NCBI RefSeq assembly: GCF_001440395.1
Contig: NZ_LLXZ01000012.1
Location: 62,001 to 126,000, forward strand
DNA: 64,000 nucleotides
From: Bradyrhizobium jicamae
Lineage (GTDB): Bacteria > Pseudomonadota > Alphaproteobacteria > Rhizobiales > Xanthobacteraceae
Reading direction: 5' to 3'
Shown here piece after piece: positions 1 through 7,583 of the stretch (position 1 is the stretch's first letter; every line of letters begins with the position of its first letter). The notes beneath the pieces are model-generated. The model did not search any database. It was given only the letters and a program-made list of their open reading frames with translations, and was not told the DNA's origin. Made by a program: the position numbers and the translations under genes.

Positions 1-300
1 GAGGGCATTGAAGACCACCTCGACCGTCATCAGCTTCATCATGCTGGACGGCGCCCGCAATTCGTCGGCGTTCTTCTCGAACAGCACGCTGCCGCTGGAG
101 GCCTCGATCAGGATCGCGGTCGGCGCATCGCCGTCAAAGCCGCCGTCTTCCTTCTTCGGCGCGCCCTGCACGCTGTTGTTGGCGGCGTAGACGATCCCGC
201 CCCAGCCGACCGACAGGGCGAGAACAGCCGCCATCAGGCTCCGCCACGGGAGAACGGCCGCGGCGTCGAATTTGCGGGAAACGGAGGTCTCTGCTGCCAT
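1..300 (-). CDS. D-alanyl-D-alanine carboxypeptidase, N-terminal part (cut by window edge)
   Basis: Only the first 100 codons are inside the window; the gene runs off the left edge. The start is the ATG at 300. Residues about 20-40 form a single hydrophobic signal or anchor segment ending in VYAAN. A peptidase S11 domain follows, with the catalytic SxxK motif seen as SSMMKL. Family members (DacC/DacF type) trim the terminal D-alanine of peptidoglycan stem peptides in the periplasm. RlpA, another peptidoglycan enzyme, lies upstream on the same strand with the epoxide-hydrolase-like gene between them on the other strand; I recall rlpA next to a DD-carboxypeptidase gene in Rhizobiales. The family call is firm, the exact paralogue is not. 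Confidence 0.85.
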   Translation of the reverse strand, partial: MAAETSVSRKFDAAAVLPWRSLMAAVLALSVGWGGIVYAANNSVQGAPKKEDGGFDGDAPTAILIEASSGSVLFEKNADELRAPSSMMKLMTVEVVFNAL

Positions 301-465
301 CGGCGATGTCCTGAATCCGCGCGTTCTAACAGTTGGAAGTATCGCAAACAACAGAGGTTTTGGACGTGCAGCCCATGTCGATCGGATTGCGGCAACGGAC
401 CAAGGAACATATCGTGGCGATGCTGCAATCTCCTGACAGAATACGAAAAACAGGGCGGAAACGCG

Positions 466-1410
466 ATGCCATCTTCACGCACTATTTCTGCCAACGGGCT
501 GGACTTCTTTGTTGTCGAAGAGGGACAGGGTCCGCTGGTGCTGCTCTGCCATGGCTGGCCCGAACTGTCCTACTCCTGGCGGCACCAGATCCCCGCGATC
601 GCGGAAGCCGGTTTCCACGTCGTCGCTCCCGACATGCGCGGGTTCGGCCGGACCAGCGCGCCGGCCGATGTCGGCGCCTACACCATCTTCCACAATGTCG
701 GAGACATGGTCGCGCTGGTGGCGGCGCTTGGCGAAAAGCAGGCAGTCATTGTCGGGCATGACTGGGGCGCGCCGGTCGCCTGGCACGCGGCGATGTTCCG
801 GCCCGATGTCTTCACCAAGGTCGCGGGCCTCAGCGTTCCACCGCCCTCCCGCGGCCGCGGCCGGCCGCTCGAAACCCTGCGCCAGAACGGCATCACCAAT
901 TTCTACTGGCAGTATTTTCAGGCCCCGGGCGTGGCGGAAGCCGAGTTCGAGCGCGACGTCGCAGCGACCATGCGAATCGTGCTGGCCGGGCGCGGGCTCG
1001 CCGATCCGGCAGCCCATCAGTTCGTTCAGGAGGGTAAGGGCTTCCTCGGCGACACCGATCCGAAGCGCCCGTTGCCGAACTGGTTGACCGAGGCCGACCT
1101 CGCCTATTTCGCTTCCGTCTATCAGGCCTCCGGCTTCCGCGGCGGGCTGAACTGGTATCGCAACATCGACCGCAACTGGGAACTGACGGCGCCCTGGCAA
1201 GGCGCGCAGATCCGCCAACCCTCCCTATTCATCGCGGGCTCGAAGGACGGCGTCATCACCGGGCTGATCGGCGCCAAGCAGGTCAAGGAGATGGAGCGCG
1301 TGCTGCCTGATCTGCGGCAGAAGCTGATTCTCGACGGGGCCGGCCACTGGATTCAGCAGGAGCGGCCCGACGAGGTCAACGCCGCCCTGATCGCCTTCCT
1401 GAAGGGGTAG
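466..1410 (+). CDS. Alpha/beta hydrolase, epoxide-hydrolase-like
   Basis: A 314-residue alpha/beta-hydrolase fold protein of normal length for soluble bacterial epoxide hydrolases. The oxyanion-hole motif HGWP is at residues 29-32. The nucleophile elbow GHDWG places Asp99 as nucleophile, as in epoxide hydrolases and haloalkane dehalogenases rather than serine esterases. The catalytic histidine is in GAGHW near the C-terminus. The HGWP motif and tyrosines in the lid region (FYWQY, SVYQ) favour epoxide hydrolase over dehalogenase. The gene stands alone, facing away from the carboxypeptidase gene and toward rlpA. The substrate cannot be predicted. The antisense ORFs over it are shadows. Confidence 0.8.
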   Translation: MPSSRTISANGLDFFVVEEGQGPLVLLCHGWPELSYSWRHQIPAIAEAGFHVVAPDMRGFGRTSAPADVGAYTIFHNVGDMVALVAALGEKQAVIVGHDWGAPVAWHAAMFRPDVFTKVAGLSVPPPSRGRGRPLETLRQNGITNFYWQYFQAPGVAEAEFERDVAATMRIVLAGRGLADPAAHQFVQEGKGFLGDTDPKRPLPNWLTEADLAYFASVYQASGFRGGLNWYRNIDRNWELTAPWQGAQIRQPSLFIAGSKDGVITGLIGAKQVKEMERVLPDLRQKLILDGAGHWIQQERPDEVNAALIAFLKG

Positions 1411-1470
1411 AGTCTTTCGTTTGACTCGTTTTCTCGACGCGAATCGGCTGCCACTTCGCTTGAAAACGCT

Positions 1471-2412
1471 CTAGTAGAGGCCGCGGCCGCTGAGGACTTC
1501 GCTCGGCCCCCGCGGATCGACCGGCAGGTAAGCCTGGATCGGGGCCGCATAGTTGGCCTCGTTCTCGTAGGACACGGCACGCGGATTTTCCGCGGCACGG
1601 CCACGCGAACGGCTGGAGGCCGACATTTCCGAGGTCGCATTGACCGAGGCGTAGTCCGCCGACGTATTGCCGAGGCTATAAGGCCGTCCCTCCGGCATCG
1701 GCACCTCGCCCCGGATCCGGCCCGCGGACGACGGCATCATCTCGGGAACAAACGGCCGGGCCGAAGCGACCCGTACCGTGGACGGGGACGGCGCGGGCTC
1801 GCCGGTCCGCAGCGTCGCCAGCAGCTGGCGGTCGTCGGAACCCTCCAGCGGGGCCCGGCCGACATACTCAACGCGGACCTTGGCGACGCCATTGGCTTTG
1901 AATTCAAGCAGTTCCGCGGCCTTGTTTGAGACGTCGATCAGCCGGTTGCCGTGATAGGGTCCGCGGTCGTTGACGCGGACGATCAGCGACTTGCCGTTCC
2001 GGACATTGGTGACGCGGGCATAGCTCGGAATCGGCAGGGTCGGATGGGCCGCCGTCAGCGAGGTCATGTCGAAGACTTCGCCATTGGCGGTCAGCCGGCC
2101 ATGGAAATCATCGCCATACCAGGAAGCCATTCCCTCGGCACGGTAGTTCGGATCTTCCTCCGGCACGTAGACCCGGCCCGCGACGGTATAGGGCTTGCCG
2201 ATACGGTAGGTTCCCCCGCCCTTCGGCACGGGATCCCCGAACGCCACGACACGGGGGCTCGAGGAGACGCCGTATTTGGGATCGATGCGCTTGGCGAATT
2301 TGTCCGACGAAGCGCAGTTGGCGAGGACAAGGCATGTTGCCACGGCAACCGTGCCACGAACCGCCCGAACGATCGTTGTTGGCCGTCGAATCCCCATCAC
2401 CCCAAGTACCAT
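1471..2412 (-). CDS. rlpA: Septal ring lytic transglycosylase RlpA family lipoprotein
   Basis: A 313-residue exported lipoprotein. The N-terminus has a hydrophobic segment ending in the lipobox LANC, so Cys is the likely lipidated residue at about position 33. The double-psi beta-barrel domain of RlpA spans about residues 85-175, with the signatures MASWYGDDFHG, LTAAHPTLP and VRVNDRGPY. RlpA proteins cleave or bind denuded glycan strands at the septum. The C-terminal third is low-complexity, and no SPOR domain is apparent, unlike longer RlpA proteins. An internal Met at 2397 is an alternative start. The neighbouring carboxypeptidase gene also acts on peptidoglycan. Confidence 0.88.
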   Translation of the reverse strand: MVLGVMGIRRPTTIVRAVRGTVAVATCLVLANCASSDKFAKRIDPKYGVSSSPRVVAFGDPVPKGGGTYRIGKPYTVAGRVYVPEEDPNYRAEGMASWYGDDFHGRLTANGEVFDMTSLTAAHPTLPIPSYARVTNVRNGKSLIVRVNDRGPYHGNRLIDVSNKAAELLEFKANGVAKVRVEYVGRAPLEGSDDRQLLATLRTGEPAPSPSTVRVASARPFVPEMMPSSAGRIRGEVPMPEGRPYSLGNTSADYASVNATSEMSASSRSRGRAAENPRAVSYENEANYAAPIQAYLPVDPRGPSEVLSGRGLY

Positions 2413-2780
2413 TTTCAGCGGCCTGCTGCCTACGTTGAAGCGCTACGGCCTGATCCCCACGATGCAGCCCACCTCCGCATCACGTCGTGAAGATATCGCA
2501 ACCGGAACACGGCGGAAATGGGGTGCGGCCTCACGTGGTGAATGATCTGGTCGCGCGTGGTGAATCAATGGTTGCCTGCTCTATCCGTTGATTTACGGGC
2601 ATAGCGCTTCGATTCACAGCGTATGCATCCTTCGTCGTAGCTCTTCCTGTGCCGCTTTCAGACAATCTGTTGCATCAAATCACCACTCACGACCGATCTG
2701 CGATTCCGCCCAGTGAATCTTTTTGACTGTGCAACGGTGGAGTCGTTCTGTGGATTGCAGGGGCGCAAAGGATTTGTGCG
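2413..2780. other. Intergenic region upstream of rlpA
   Basis: About 370 bases between rlpA and a tiny ORF. It must hold the rlpA promoter reading leftward. I see no convincing coding sequence, repeat or strong hairpin. Confidence 0.4.
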
Positions 2781-2870
2781 ATGATCGAGACGGTTACAGC
2801 AGTGATGGGCCTGGTGAGCGCAGGCATTTTTTTGGCTCATGCATTTGAAGGCTATCGTTACAGAGCTTGA
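2781..2870 (+). CDS. 29-residue hydrophobic micropeptide
   Basis: ATG at 2781 opens a 29-residue ORF (begins MIETVTAVMG, ends GYRYRA) with one hydrophobic segment from residue 5 to 21 and a positively charged C-terminus, as expected for a single-pass inner-membrane peptide. I recall very similar tiny ORFs in Bradyrhizobium genomes, but cannot verify this here. There is no strong Shine-Dalgarno sequence. Function unknown. Confidence 0.45.
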   Translation: MIETVTAVMGLVSAGIFLAHAFEGYRYRA

Positions 2871-2994
2871 TTTTTGACGGCCGGGGTTCGGGTAACCGCC
2901 CGGACTTCAGACAGGGAAATGGCAAGGCAGTTCGGATCGGGGATTCGGAAAGCTTTAATAAATTCGGACGAGCATCTGGTGTGGTAGGTGTCCT

Positions 2995-3093
2995 ATGCGC
3001 AACCACGACATTGTCTCCAACGGATTTCTCGCTCTGGCGACGGCCAGCTTCGTGCTCCTCTGCTCGAGCCTGCTGGCAGTAGCGTTCGGCTAG
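2995..3093 (+). CDS. 32-residue hydrophobic micropeptide
   Basis: ATG at 2995 encodes 32 residues (begins MRNHDIVSNG, ends LAVAFG). The last 20 residues are hydrophobic (one transmembrane segment). It follows the 29-residue ORF on the same strand, after 124 bases. A weak GGT-rich ribosome site (gtggtaggtg) precedes it. Function unknown; it could be spurious. Confidence 0.4.
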   Translation: MRNHDIVSNGFLALATASFVLLCSSLLAVAFG

Positions 3094-3349
3094 CGACAGC
3101 CGAACCATTGGGCGATGATGCCGGAGCGATGCGATCCCGGGCGAAATTGGCAAGTGCCGACAAACTGCCGGCGAGCGATCAATGGTCGATGCCGCCATCA
3201 CTATTCCCGACGCGTGTGACGCGGCTCCTCCGGTCCAACCGGCGACACTGATTCGTCGTGCCTCCTGCCCTGGCGATTCCCGGCAAATCCCGTTTTCTTC
3301 TCTTGTGTTTCCACCTTCGCATCGGCTAAGCGCTTGATCGTAAAGGCAA

Positions 3350-3388
3350 GGAAGGGTGGCCGAGTGGTTTAAGGCACCGGTCTTGAAA
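3350..3388 (+). repeat. attL: 39-bp direct repeat (5' half of tRNA-Ser)
   Basis: Identical to 23402-23440. The match stops after the anticodon loop bases cttgaaa: the left copy continues ttctgg, whereas the real tRNA continues accggc to close the anticodon stem. Preceding bases also differ (a versus t), so the repeat is exactly 39 bp. This is the original chromosomal 5' end of the tRNA gene, now orphaned together with its native promoter. Confidence 0.92.
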
Positions 3389-3503
3389 TTCTGGAATGGC
3401 CGTCTCGTCTGGTGTCGAGATGTCTCATTGAGTGCGGAAATGTTGGGGAATTACCCGCGCCCGCTCTCCTTTCGTCACCGCCTATTCAGCGTCGTCCCAG
3501 CTA

Positions 3504-3526
3504 GTTGGGTAGCAAAACGGGTAGCA
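3504..3526 (+). promoter_or_regulatory. Candidate integrase arm site, left end
   Basis: Contains two tandem GGGTAGCA units separated by AAAC, 116 bp inside the left repeat. A near-identical 22-bp copy lies at 23325-23346, inside the right end. Paired short repeats just inside both ends of a tyrosine-recombinase element are what arm-type integrase or excisionase sites look like. Binding is inferred. Confidence 0.45.
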
Positions 3527-3573
3527 AATCCGCACCCCAATTGCTCTCCAGCGCCATGCGAGGGGACGATACT

Positions 3574-3672
3574 ATGCGAGACGGTGATCCCGACTTACCG
3601 GAAGTGCTGGCGTGGCTCGCCTGGCTGCTTCGGCTAATGTGCCGGCGCAGCAAGAAAAACCCGACAGCGTGA
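3574..3672 (+). CDS. 32-residue small protein
   Basis: ATG at 3574 is preceded by the ribosome-binding sequence gagggg 9 bases upstream. The product has an acidic start (MRDGDPDLPE), a hydrophobic Trp/Leu-rich middle and a basic tail (RRSKKNPTA), suggesting a small membrane-associated peptide. It is the only likely gene in the first 400 bases of the island. Function unknown. Confidence 0.4.
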   Translation: MRDGDPDLPEVLAWLAWLLRLMCRRSKKNPTA

Positions 3673-3788
3673 GTGTCACGGCGCTTCGCTTGCCTTTCGC
3701 AACTCGCCAATGCTGTATGGCTCGTTGACGCGATTACTCAGCATACTGATCGATCGCAACCGGCGTCACTTTGTCCGCCAACGTCAAC

Positions 3789-4046
3789 CTAGCGCTGTCC
3801 TATCGTCGTCCACGAGGCGCTTGGCGCTTCCTGAGCGGCGGGTACGATCAAATGAGGTGAGTAAATGTTGTCCGGCTCCCCTCGCCTGTTGACCCACCAG
3901 CGACTTCTCAAGACCAGGCTTTCGACGAGGTAGCAATATTCGCTGGATCGCTCGATGCCGGCTGGCGGATCGATCACTCGGGCAGCGATGCCAGGAAAAC
4001 CGAGCCGGTACAGGTTTCCGATTTTCAGACCGTCTGTTGGGTACAT
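3789..4046 (-). CDS. Hypothetical 85-residue protein
   Basis: The ORF starts at ATG 4046 with ggtggag 9 bases upstream, a good ribosome site. The product is soluble, rich in Pro and Arg, with no recognisable domain. An overlapping longer frame on the same strand (3784-4086) looks like a shadow. Coding status is uncertain. Confidence 0.42.
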   Translation of the reverse strand: MYPTDGLKIGNLYRLGFPGIAARVIDPPAGIERSSEYCYLVESLVLRSRWWVNRRGEPDNIYSPHLIVPAAQEAPSASWTTIGQR

Positions 4047-4167
4047 CGCTCAGTCTCCACCGCTGTCGCGAATCGTAACGCAACACCCAATCAATTGGGC
4101 CCGCGAATGGTCAACAATAACTAACAGATGATTGAACCTGCGGGGTGGGCGCGACGACAATTACCGG

Positions 4168-4260
4168 ATGGATATCCTCATTGTCAGTCTTGGGATCGCT
4201 GCAGGCCTTTACATCGCGGTAAGGCTTACCCTGCGGTACTACTTCCCGCCCGATACCTGA
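4168..4260 (+). CDS. 30-residue single-pass membrane micropeptide
   Basis: ATG at 4168 encodes MDILIVSLGI...YYFPPDT: a 15-20 residue hydrophobic helix followed by a polar Tyr/Pro tail. This tail looks familiar to me from Bradyrhizobium micropeptides, which I cannot check here. Isolated within the island's left part. Function unknown. Confidence 0.45.
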   Translation: MDILIVSLGIAAGLYIAVRLTLRYYFPPDT

Positions 4261-4461
4261 CCGCGCCGTAGCCCCCTGCTAAGGTTCGGCGCCGATGTTC
4301 GGCCCAAATTCCAGTATGCGAGCAGGCACGTGATGAAACGGCTTTGGCGCGGGGCTGGGGGCTAAAATGCGCCAGAGCCGTCCTCTCAAGATGCGCCCTT
4401 TCGAGCGCAGAATCATCCTACCGGGATAAAGCGGCAAAACCGTGCGACATCGCCCGGAGTG
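4261..4461. other. Short non-coding stretch
   Basis: About 200 bases between a micropeptide gene and the 3' end of the lipoprotein gene. I see no feature in it. Confidence 0.3.
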
Positions 4462-4674
4462 TCAACGAGCGGCATCCTTTCCCTTCGGCGGGCGGCTTCC
4501 CTTCGCTCGCTCGGCTTGCCAGGCGTCGTAGGCCGCTGTCCCGGGTCTCGGAGGCGCGTTGGCCGGCAGTCCGCCCATCCATGACGGCATGTCCGCGACC
4601 GGATTGCTCCCGGTGCTCGCACATCCTGCCATCAGGTTGGCAATGACAAAAAGGAGCGTAAGGCTAGGCTTCAT
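4462..4674 (-). CDS. Small lipoprotein, 70 residues
   Basis: Starts at ATG 4674 (MKPSLTLLFV). A typical lipoprotein signal ends in the lipobox LMAGC, giving a mature peptide from Cys18. The mature part is short, proline-rich and ends in a Lys/Arg-rich tail. The upstream aaaatgaag-type context differs from the longer frame that begins at 4962, which I reject because it lacks a signal in the right place. Role unknown; island cargo. Confidence 0.6.
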   Translation of the reverse strand: MKPSLTLLFVIANLMAGCASTGSNPVADMPSWMGGLPANAPPRPGTAAYDAWQAERAKGSRPPKGKDAAR

Positions 4675-4812
4675 GTCATAAGCTCCAAGCCAAGTGGCCC
4701 GACGCACGACGCGCACGCGCCGGGCCTTACCACTACCTGTCACCCCCGGAATGGCTAATTCAGGCTGCGGTCGATTCTTGGCAGAATTGCGCGTTGCCTT
4801 ACGGAGCGGTTT

Positions 4813-4989
4813 ATGGAGAAGCCAGTACTGCTGACAATTTGTGCCATGCTTTTCGCTTTCGGCATTTTCACGATCGTCGTTTCGTCCGGCGTCTTCATGC
4901 AACTCCTCGGCGCCGTCGTCATGGCCTTGGGTGGATCGGCGGCCTACCTGATACTGTCTCACCGGAGTCCAGAGGCGCCTCGCAAATGA
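4813..4989 (+). CDS. Two-span membrane protein, 58 residues
   Basis: ATG at 4813 follows gcggttt. The product MEKPVLLTIC... has two hydrophobic segments (about residues 5-22 and 26-47) and a short basic tail, so it is a small hairpin membrane protein. It reads toward the 67-residue gene on the other strand and ends 1 base before that gene's stop. Function unknown. Confidence 0.55.
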   Translation: MEKPVLLTICAMLFAFGIFTIVVSSGVFMQLLGAVVMALGGSAAYLILSHRSPEAPRK

Positions 4990-4990
4990 T

Positions 4991-5194
4991 CTAGCCTACG
5001 CCATAGGGCTTGTTGAGGAAGTAGTTGCGATTGCCGAGGGCCTTCTCGGCATACTGATCGATCGCAACTGTGATCGCCTGGACGTGCTGATAGCAATGAC
5101 CTTCGCGGGCAGCCCGCTGCCGCAGCTCGGCAAGCGCGTCGATCCAAGGCGAGTTGTCGGCCTTGTCGTCGTACCATTTGAGCGGCTCTGGCAT
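4991..5194 (-). CDS. Hypothetical 67-residue protein
   Basis: Starts at ATG 5194, which overlaps the stop of the upstream coiled-coil gene as TGATG, so the two are translationally coupled. The product begins MPEPLKWYDD, is acidic then helical, and ends YFLNKPYGVG. A 20-bp stretch of its 3' end (near 5050) recurs at about 3741, suggesting a decayed second copy there. The longer frame to 5272 is not needed. Function unknown. Confidence 0.6.
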   Translation of the reverse strand: MPEPLKWYDDKADNSPWIDALAELRQRAAREGHCYQHVQAITVAIDQYAEKALGNRNYFLNKPYGVG

Positions 5195-5424
5195 CACCAG
5201 CTCCGGCCGCCAAGCACCCGCCCTTTCGTCGGGCCGCCGTGCTCTTTCTTCAACCGGTCCCGCTCGGCGCAAAGGTCTTCGATCTTCGCCAGCATCCTCG
5301 TAAGCAACAGTTCTGCCGATGCAGGCGAGATGCCGAGCCGCTGAAGCTGCAGGATCTCCTTACGCTGTCTTCCGACCTGGACGCGCATGTGATCGATTTC
5401 GGAACGGACGTGATCTAGGCCCAT
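5194..5424 (-). CDS. Small coiled-coil protein, 76 residues
   Basis: Starts at ATG 5424 (MGLDHVRSEI). Residues 5-60 are rich in Leu/Glu/Arg/Lys with heptad-like spacing, consistent with two helices of a coiled coil. It is co-transcribed with, and translationally coupled to, the 67-residue gene downstream (TGATG). A start further upstream at 5526 is possible but gives an unlikely N-terminus. Function unknown. Confidence 0.55.
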   Translation of the reverse strand: MGLDHVRSEIDHMRVQVGRQRKEILQLQRLGISPASAELLLTRMLAKIEDLCAERDRLKKEHGGPTKGRVLGGRSW

Positions 5425-5619
5425 AGCGCTCCCCCAATCGCCTCTGGATCGTACGAACGAGACCGTCAGCGCGGCGCCCAAGCTGGTCGTAGAGGCGCAG
5501 GCGCCTAAAGAGGATCTCGATTTCACGATCGTTTTTCATAATGCAGGAATAGTACAAAACGAGAACAAGATGGCAAGCCGCTAGCAATAGGCAGTGCTGC
5601 AGCGGAACACCCAAGATCA

Positions 5620-5928
5620 TTGCCCGAGTGGATTTTATTGCCCTGGTCCGCCTCGTTTGAGGATCCAATACCGCTTCCGAATGGCCGCCGGCTCCTCACG
5701 TTGAAGGATGCCGCCAGCTACGTCATGGAGCTACCGAAGGCCGAGCACTCCGCGCCCGAATGGCAGGCTGCGATGGAGGCGCTAATCCTCGTTGCAGAGC
5801 GCGGCGGCCCGACGATGCTGGCGCGGATTGGCGTCATGCGAGCATTGAACCGTCACGTCGAGCGGGTCTTCAATACCGACTGCAAGGCCCATCATTGGGG
5901 CAAGCGCAAGCTGAAGAGAGACCAATGA
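5620..5928 (+). CDS. Hypothetical 102-residue protein
   Basis: The ORF opens with TTG at 5620. The conserved-looking core includes IPLPNGRRLLTLKDAASYV and ALILVAERGGPTMLARIG, and the tail is basic (KRKLKRDQ). I recognise it as a common small protein of Bradyrhizobium accessory regions, often followed by the gene found next here. Its TGA stop overlaps the next gene's ATG (ATGA), so they are coupled. Function unknown. Confidence 0.65.
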   Translation: MPEWILLPWSASFEDPIPLPNGRRLLTLKDAASYVMELPKAEHSAPEWQAAMEALILVAERGGPTMLARIGVMRALNRHVERVFNTDCKAHHWGKRKLKRDQ

Positions 5929-6071
5929 CCGTTTTTGTCTACGTCAACACAAGCAAGCAGGTCGGAGAAGCGGAGCACATCAAGGTGTTCGCCAATGTGG
6001 ACGCCGCAGAAAAATGGTTCGAGGAGAACGACCCTGAAGGCGTGGCTTTTGAGTATGAGGTTCTGGAATGA
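5925..6071 (+). CDS. Hypothetical 48-residue protein (MTVFVYVNTS family)
   Basis: ATG at 5925 overlaps the stop of the upstream gene by four bases. The product MTVFVYVNTSKQVG... is compact, with an alternating beta-type N-terminus and an acidic C-terminal half ending EYEVLE. A second copy with about 80% identity lies outside the island at 26379-26510 on the other strand, where it is shortened by a premature stop. The presence of two copies suggests repeated acquisition or duplication. Function unknown. Confidence 0.65.
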   Translation: MTVFVYVNTSKQVGEAEHIKVFANVDAAEKWFEENDPEGVAFEYEVLE

Positions 6072-6302
6072 AAGAGGCGGACCAATGAGGCGGCGTTAGT
6101 TCCCATGAATGCTCTTGCGTTCCAAAATCAGGCCCGACATTCGCCAAGCCATAGACGGTTTTGGCGTGCTCTTCGCGGTGACGCTTTTCTTCTGCCTAAT
6201 TCCAGGCAGCCCACGACGGCATCGTCAACCGAAACCGGCAGTTCGATCGGCAGCGGTGGTGGTATCCGATCTATCAGCTAGTCTACCCCGGTGGCGCGCG
6301 CC

Positions 6303-6389
6303 ATGAACCGGATTGGCCGGCGCACCCTAATTGCAGTGGCGGTCTTGCTGGTCTTTGCTTTGTTTCGGATGCTGGCGGGATATGGCTGA
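6303..6389 (+). CDS. 28-residue membrane micropeptide
   Basis: ATG at 6303 encodes MNRIGRRTLI...LAGYG, a basic N-terminus followed by one transmembrane helix. It ends 14 bases before the next gene, whose ribosome site aaggagg lies between them. Low certainty because of size. Confidence 0.35.
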   Translation: MNRIGRRTLIAVAVLLVFALFRMLAGYG

Positions 6390-6403
6390 ACAAGGAGGAA
6401 TAG

Positions 6404-6763
6404 ATGCCAAAGGGGCGTTTGATTGACGTGTTTGTTGCCAAGAAGCGTGATGAGAAGGCCATTAAAGCCCTCACGAAACATCTCAATCAGGGTGCCGGCG
6501 GTCAGCGCGCGGCAAGGACGAAGCGAAAAGTAGTCTTGATCTCATCTGTCGCTCAAAAAGCCCCCCAGCGTGAACCGGCGGTCCTGATAATCAGCGGCGC
6601 AACAGCCGCTCCCCGATGTCGGCATGCTTGCGCCCGCCCACCAGACACCAACGCGCGATCTTCAACCTGGCGAGCAAGAGCCGGATCAGCCGCATCCGTT
6701 GCCCCCGATCCGTACAACGGTTGCCGCAGGCTTATCGGCCGGTGCCGTCCAGAACGCCGGTAG
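6404..6763 (+). CDS. Hypothetical basic protein, possibly a frameshifted remnant
   Basis: The start at ATG 6404 has a near-perfect ribosome site (aaggagg, 6391-6397). The first 45 residues (MPKGRLIDVF...) look like a normal soluble basic helical protein. From about residue 55 on, the composition becomes Ala/Arg/Pro/Cys-rich, typical of an out-of-frame high-GC read. The original gene was therefore probably shorter or has suffered a frameshift. No family recognised. Confidence 0.4.
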   Translation: MPKGRLIDVFVAKKRDEKAIKALTKHLNQGAGGQRAARTKRKVVLISSVAQKAPQREPAVLIISGATAAPRCRHACARPPDTNARSSTWRARAGSAASVAPDPYNGCRRLIGRCRPERR

Positions 6764-6906
6764 CGTGACAAGCCGGATTGCAGCGAGGATCAACAATCAG
6801 CGACCCTGAGCAGTCGCCTCAGTTGCACCCGATTGACTCAACGCAATGGAAAGTGAAATTGGATTCTTTGGAGGACATGCAACGTGCTGACTCGAAGGAG
6901 CCGCTC

Positions 6907-7335
6907 ATGACATCGAGGCGAGGCTTGATCTGGGGATTAGCAATTGCCGGCGTAGTCGTGTATTTCGCGCTCGCCACCTATTTTGAACGCTCCTATCACG
7001 TGTCAAGACCGTCAGGCAAAGTGGTGCTCTCGCTGACCCCGCCATTTTTACGCGAAAGCGGTTTCGCCTATCGGGGCGCGCTTCTTCTGGAAGACCGCAG
7101 GACACTCGCCAACATTCCATCTGATGATCCCAACAATGCCGAGGATACCTCCTCCCCAATTCAGATCTGGGAAGATCAAGCGCTACTCGGCCCAGGACAT
7201 AGTAGTTTCGAGGCGATTAGCAAAAGCGGTCGCGGTCACTTCGCGCATTGGACAGGCCGCGGGATCTTCTTTTCGACAAGCGACAATACTGATCCCAATG
7301 AGAACCGGCGGCGCTATTGGGCCGTTGTTCCTTAA
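6907..7335 (+). CDS. Membrane-anchored hypothetical protein, 142 residues
   Basis: Starts at ATG 6907, which has aaggag 7 bases upstream; the longer frame from 6778 lacks this. One transmembrane helix at about residues 6-24 anchors a periplasmic domain of about 115 residues with no recognised motif. It lies just left of the polysaccharide cassette and converges with the asparagine-synthetase-like gene, so a link to that cassette is possible but not shown. Confidence 0.5.
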   Translation: MTSRRGLIWGLAIAGVVVYFALATYFERSYHVSRPSGKVVLSLTPPFLRESGFAYRGALLLEDRRTLANIPSDDPNNAEDTSSPIQIWEDQALLGPGHSSFEAISKSGRGHFAHWTGRGIFFSTSDNTDPNENRRRYWAVVP

Positions 7336-7583
7336 CGCTTGGTCTGGTCCTACATGCGCACACAGACCGACTTCGGATGTTCTCTTTGTTCGCTAGCTAC
7401 TTGCTTAGAAGGCTCGGTGCAGCGTGCCGATGACCGATTTACGGCTACACGTTGCGCGCACTCGCCTGCTCCTGGCGTCCGCAGGCCCTAAACGTCTGCC
7501 TGTGCCACCCATGTCGAACAGGCAAGCAGAACGTGAAAGCGATCAGACTGGACGTTGAGCGCTGAGGAAATGGCGAAGGTGGT

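Noticed and set aside
3350..3391. A second tRNA-Ser gene at the left end
   Set aside because: Only the 5' half is present; after the anticodon loop the bases cannot close the anticodon stem, and there is no variable arm, T arm or acceptor 3' strand.
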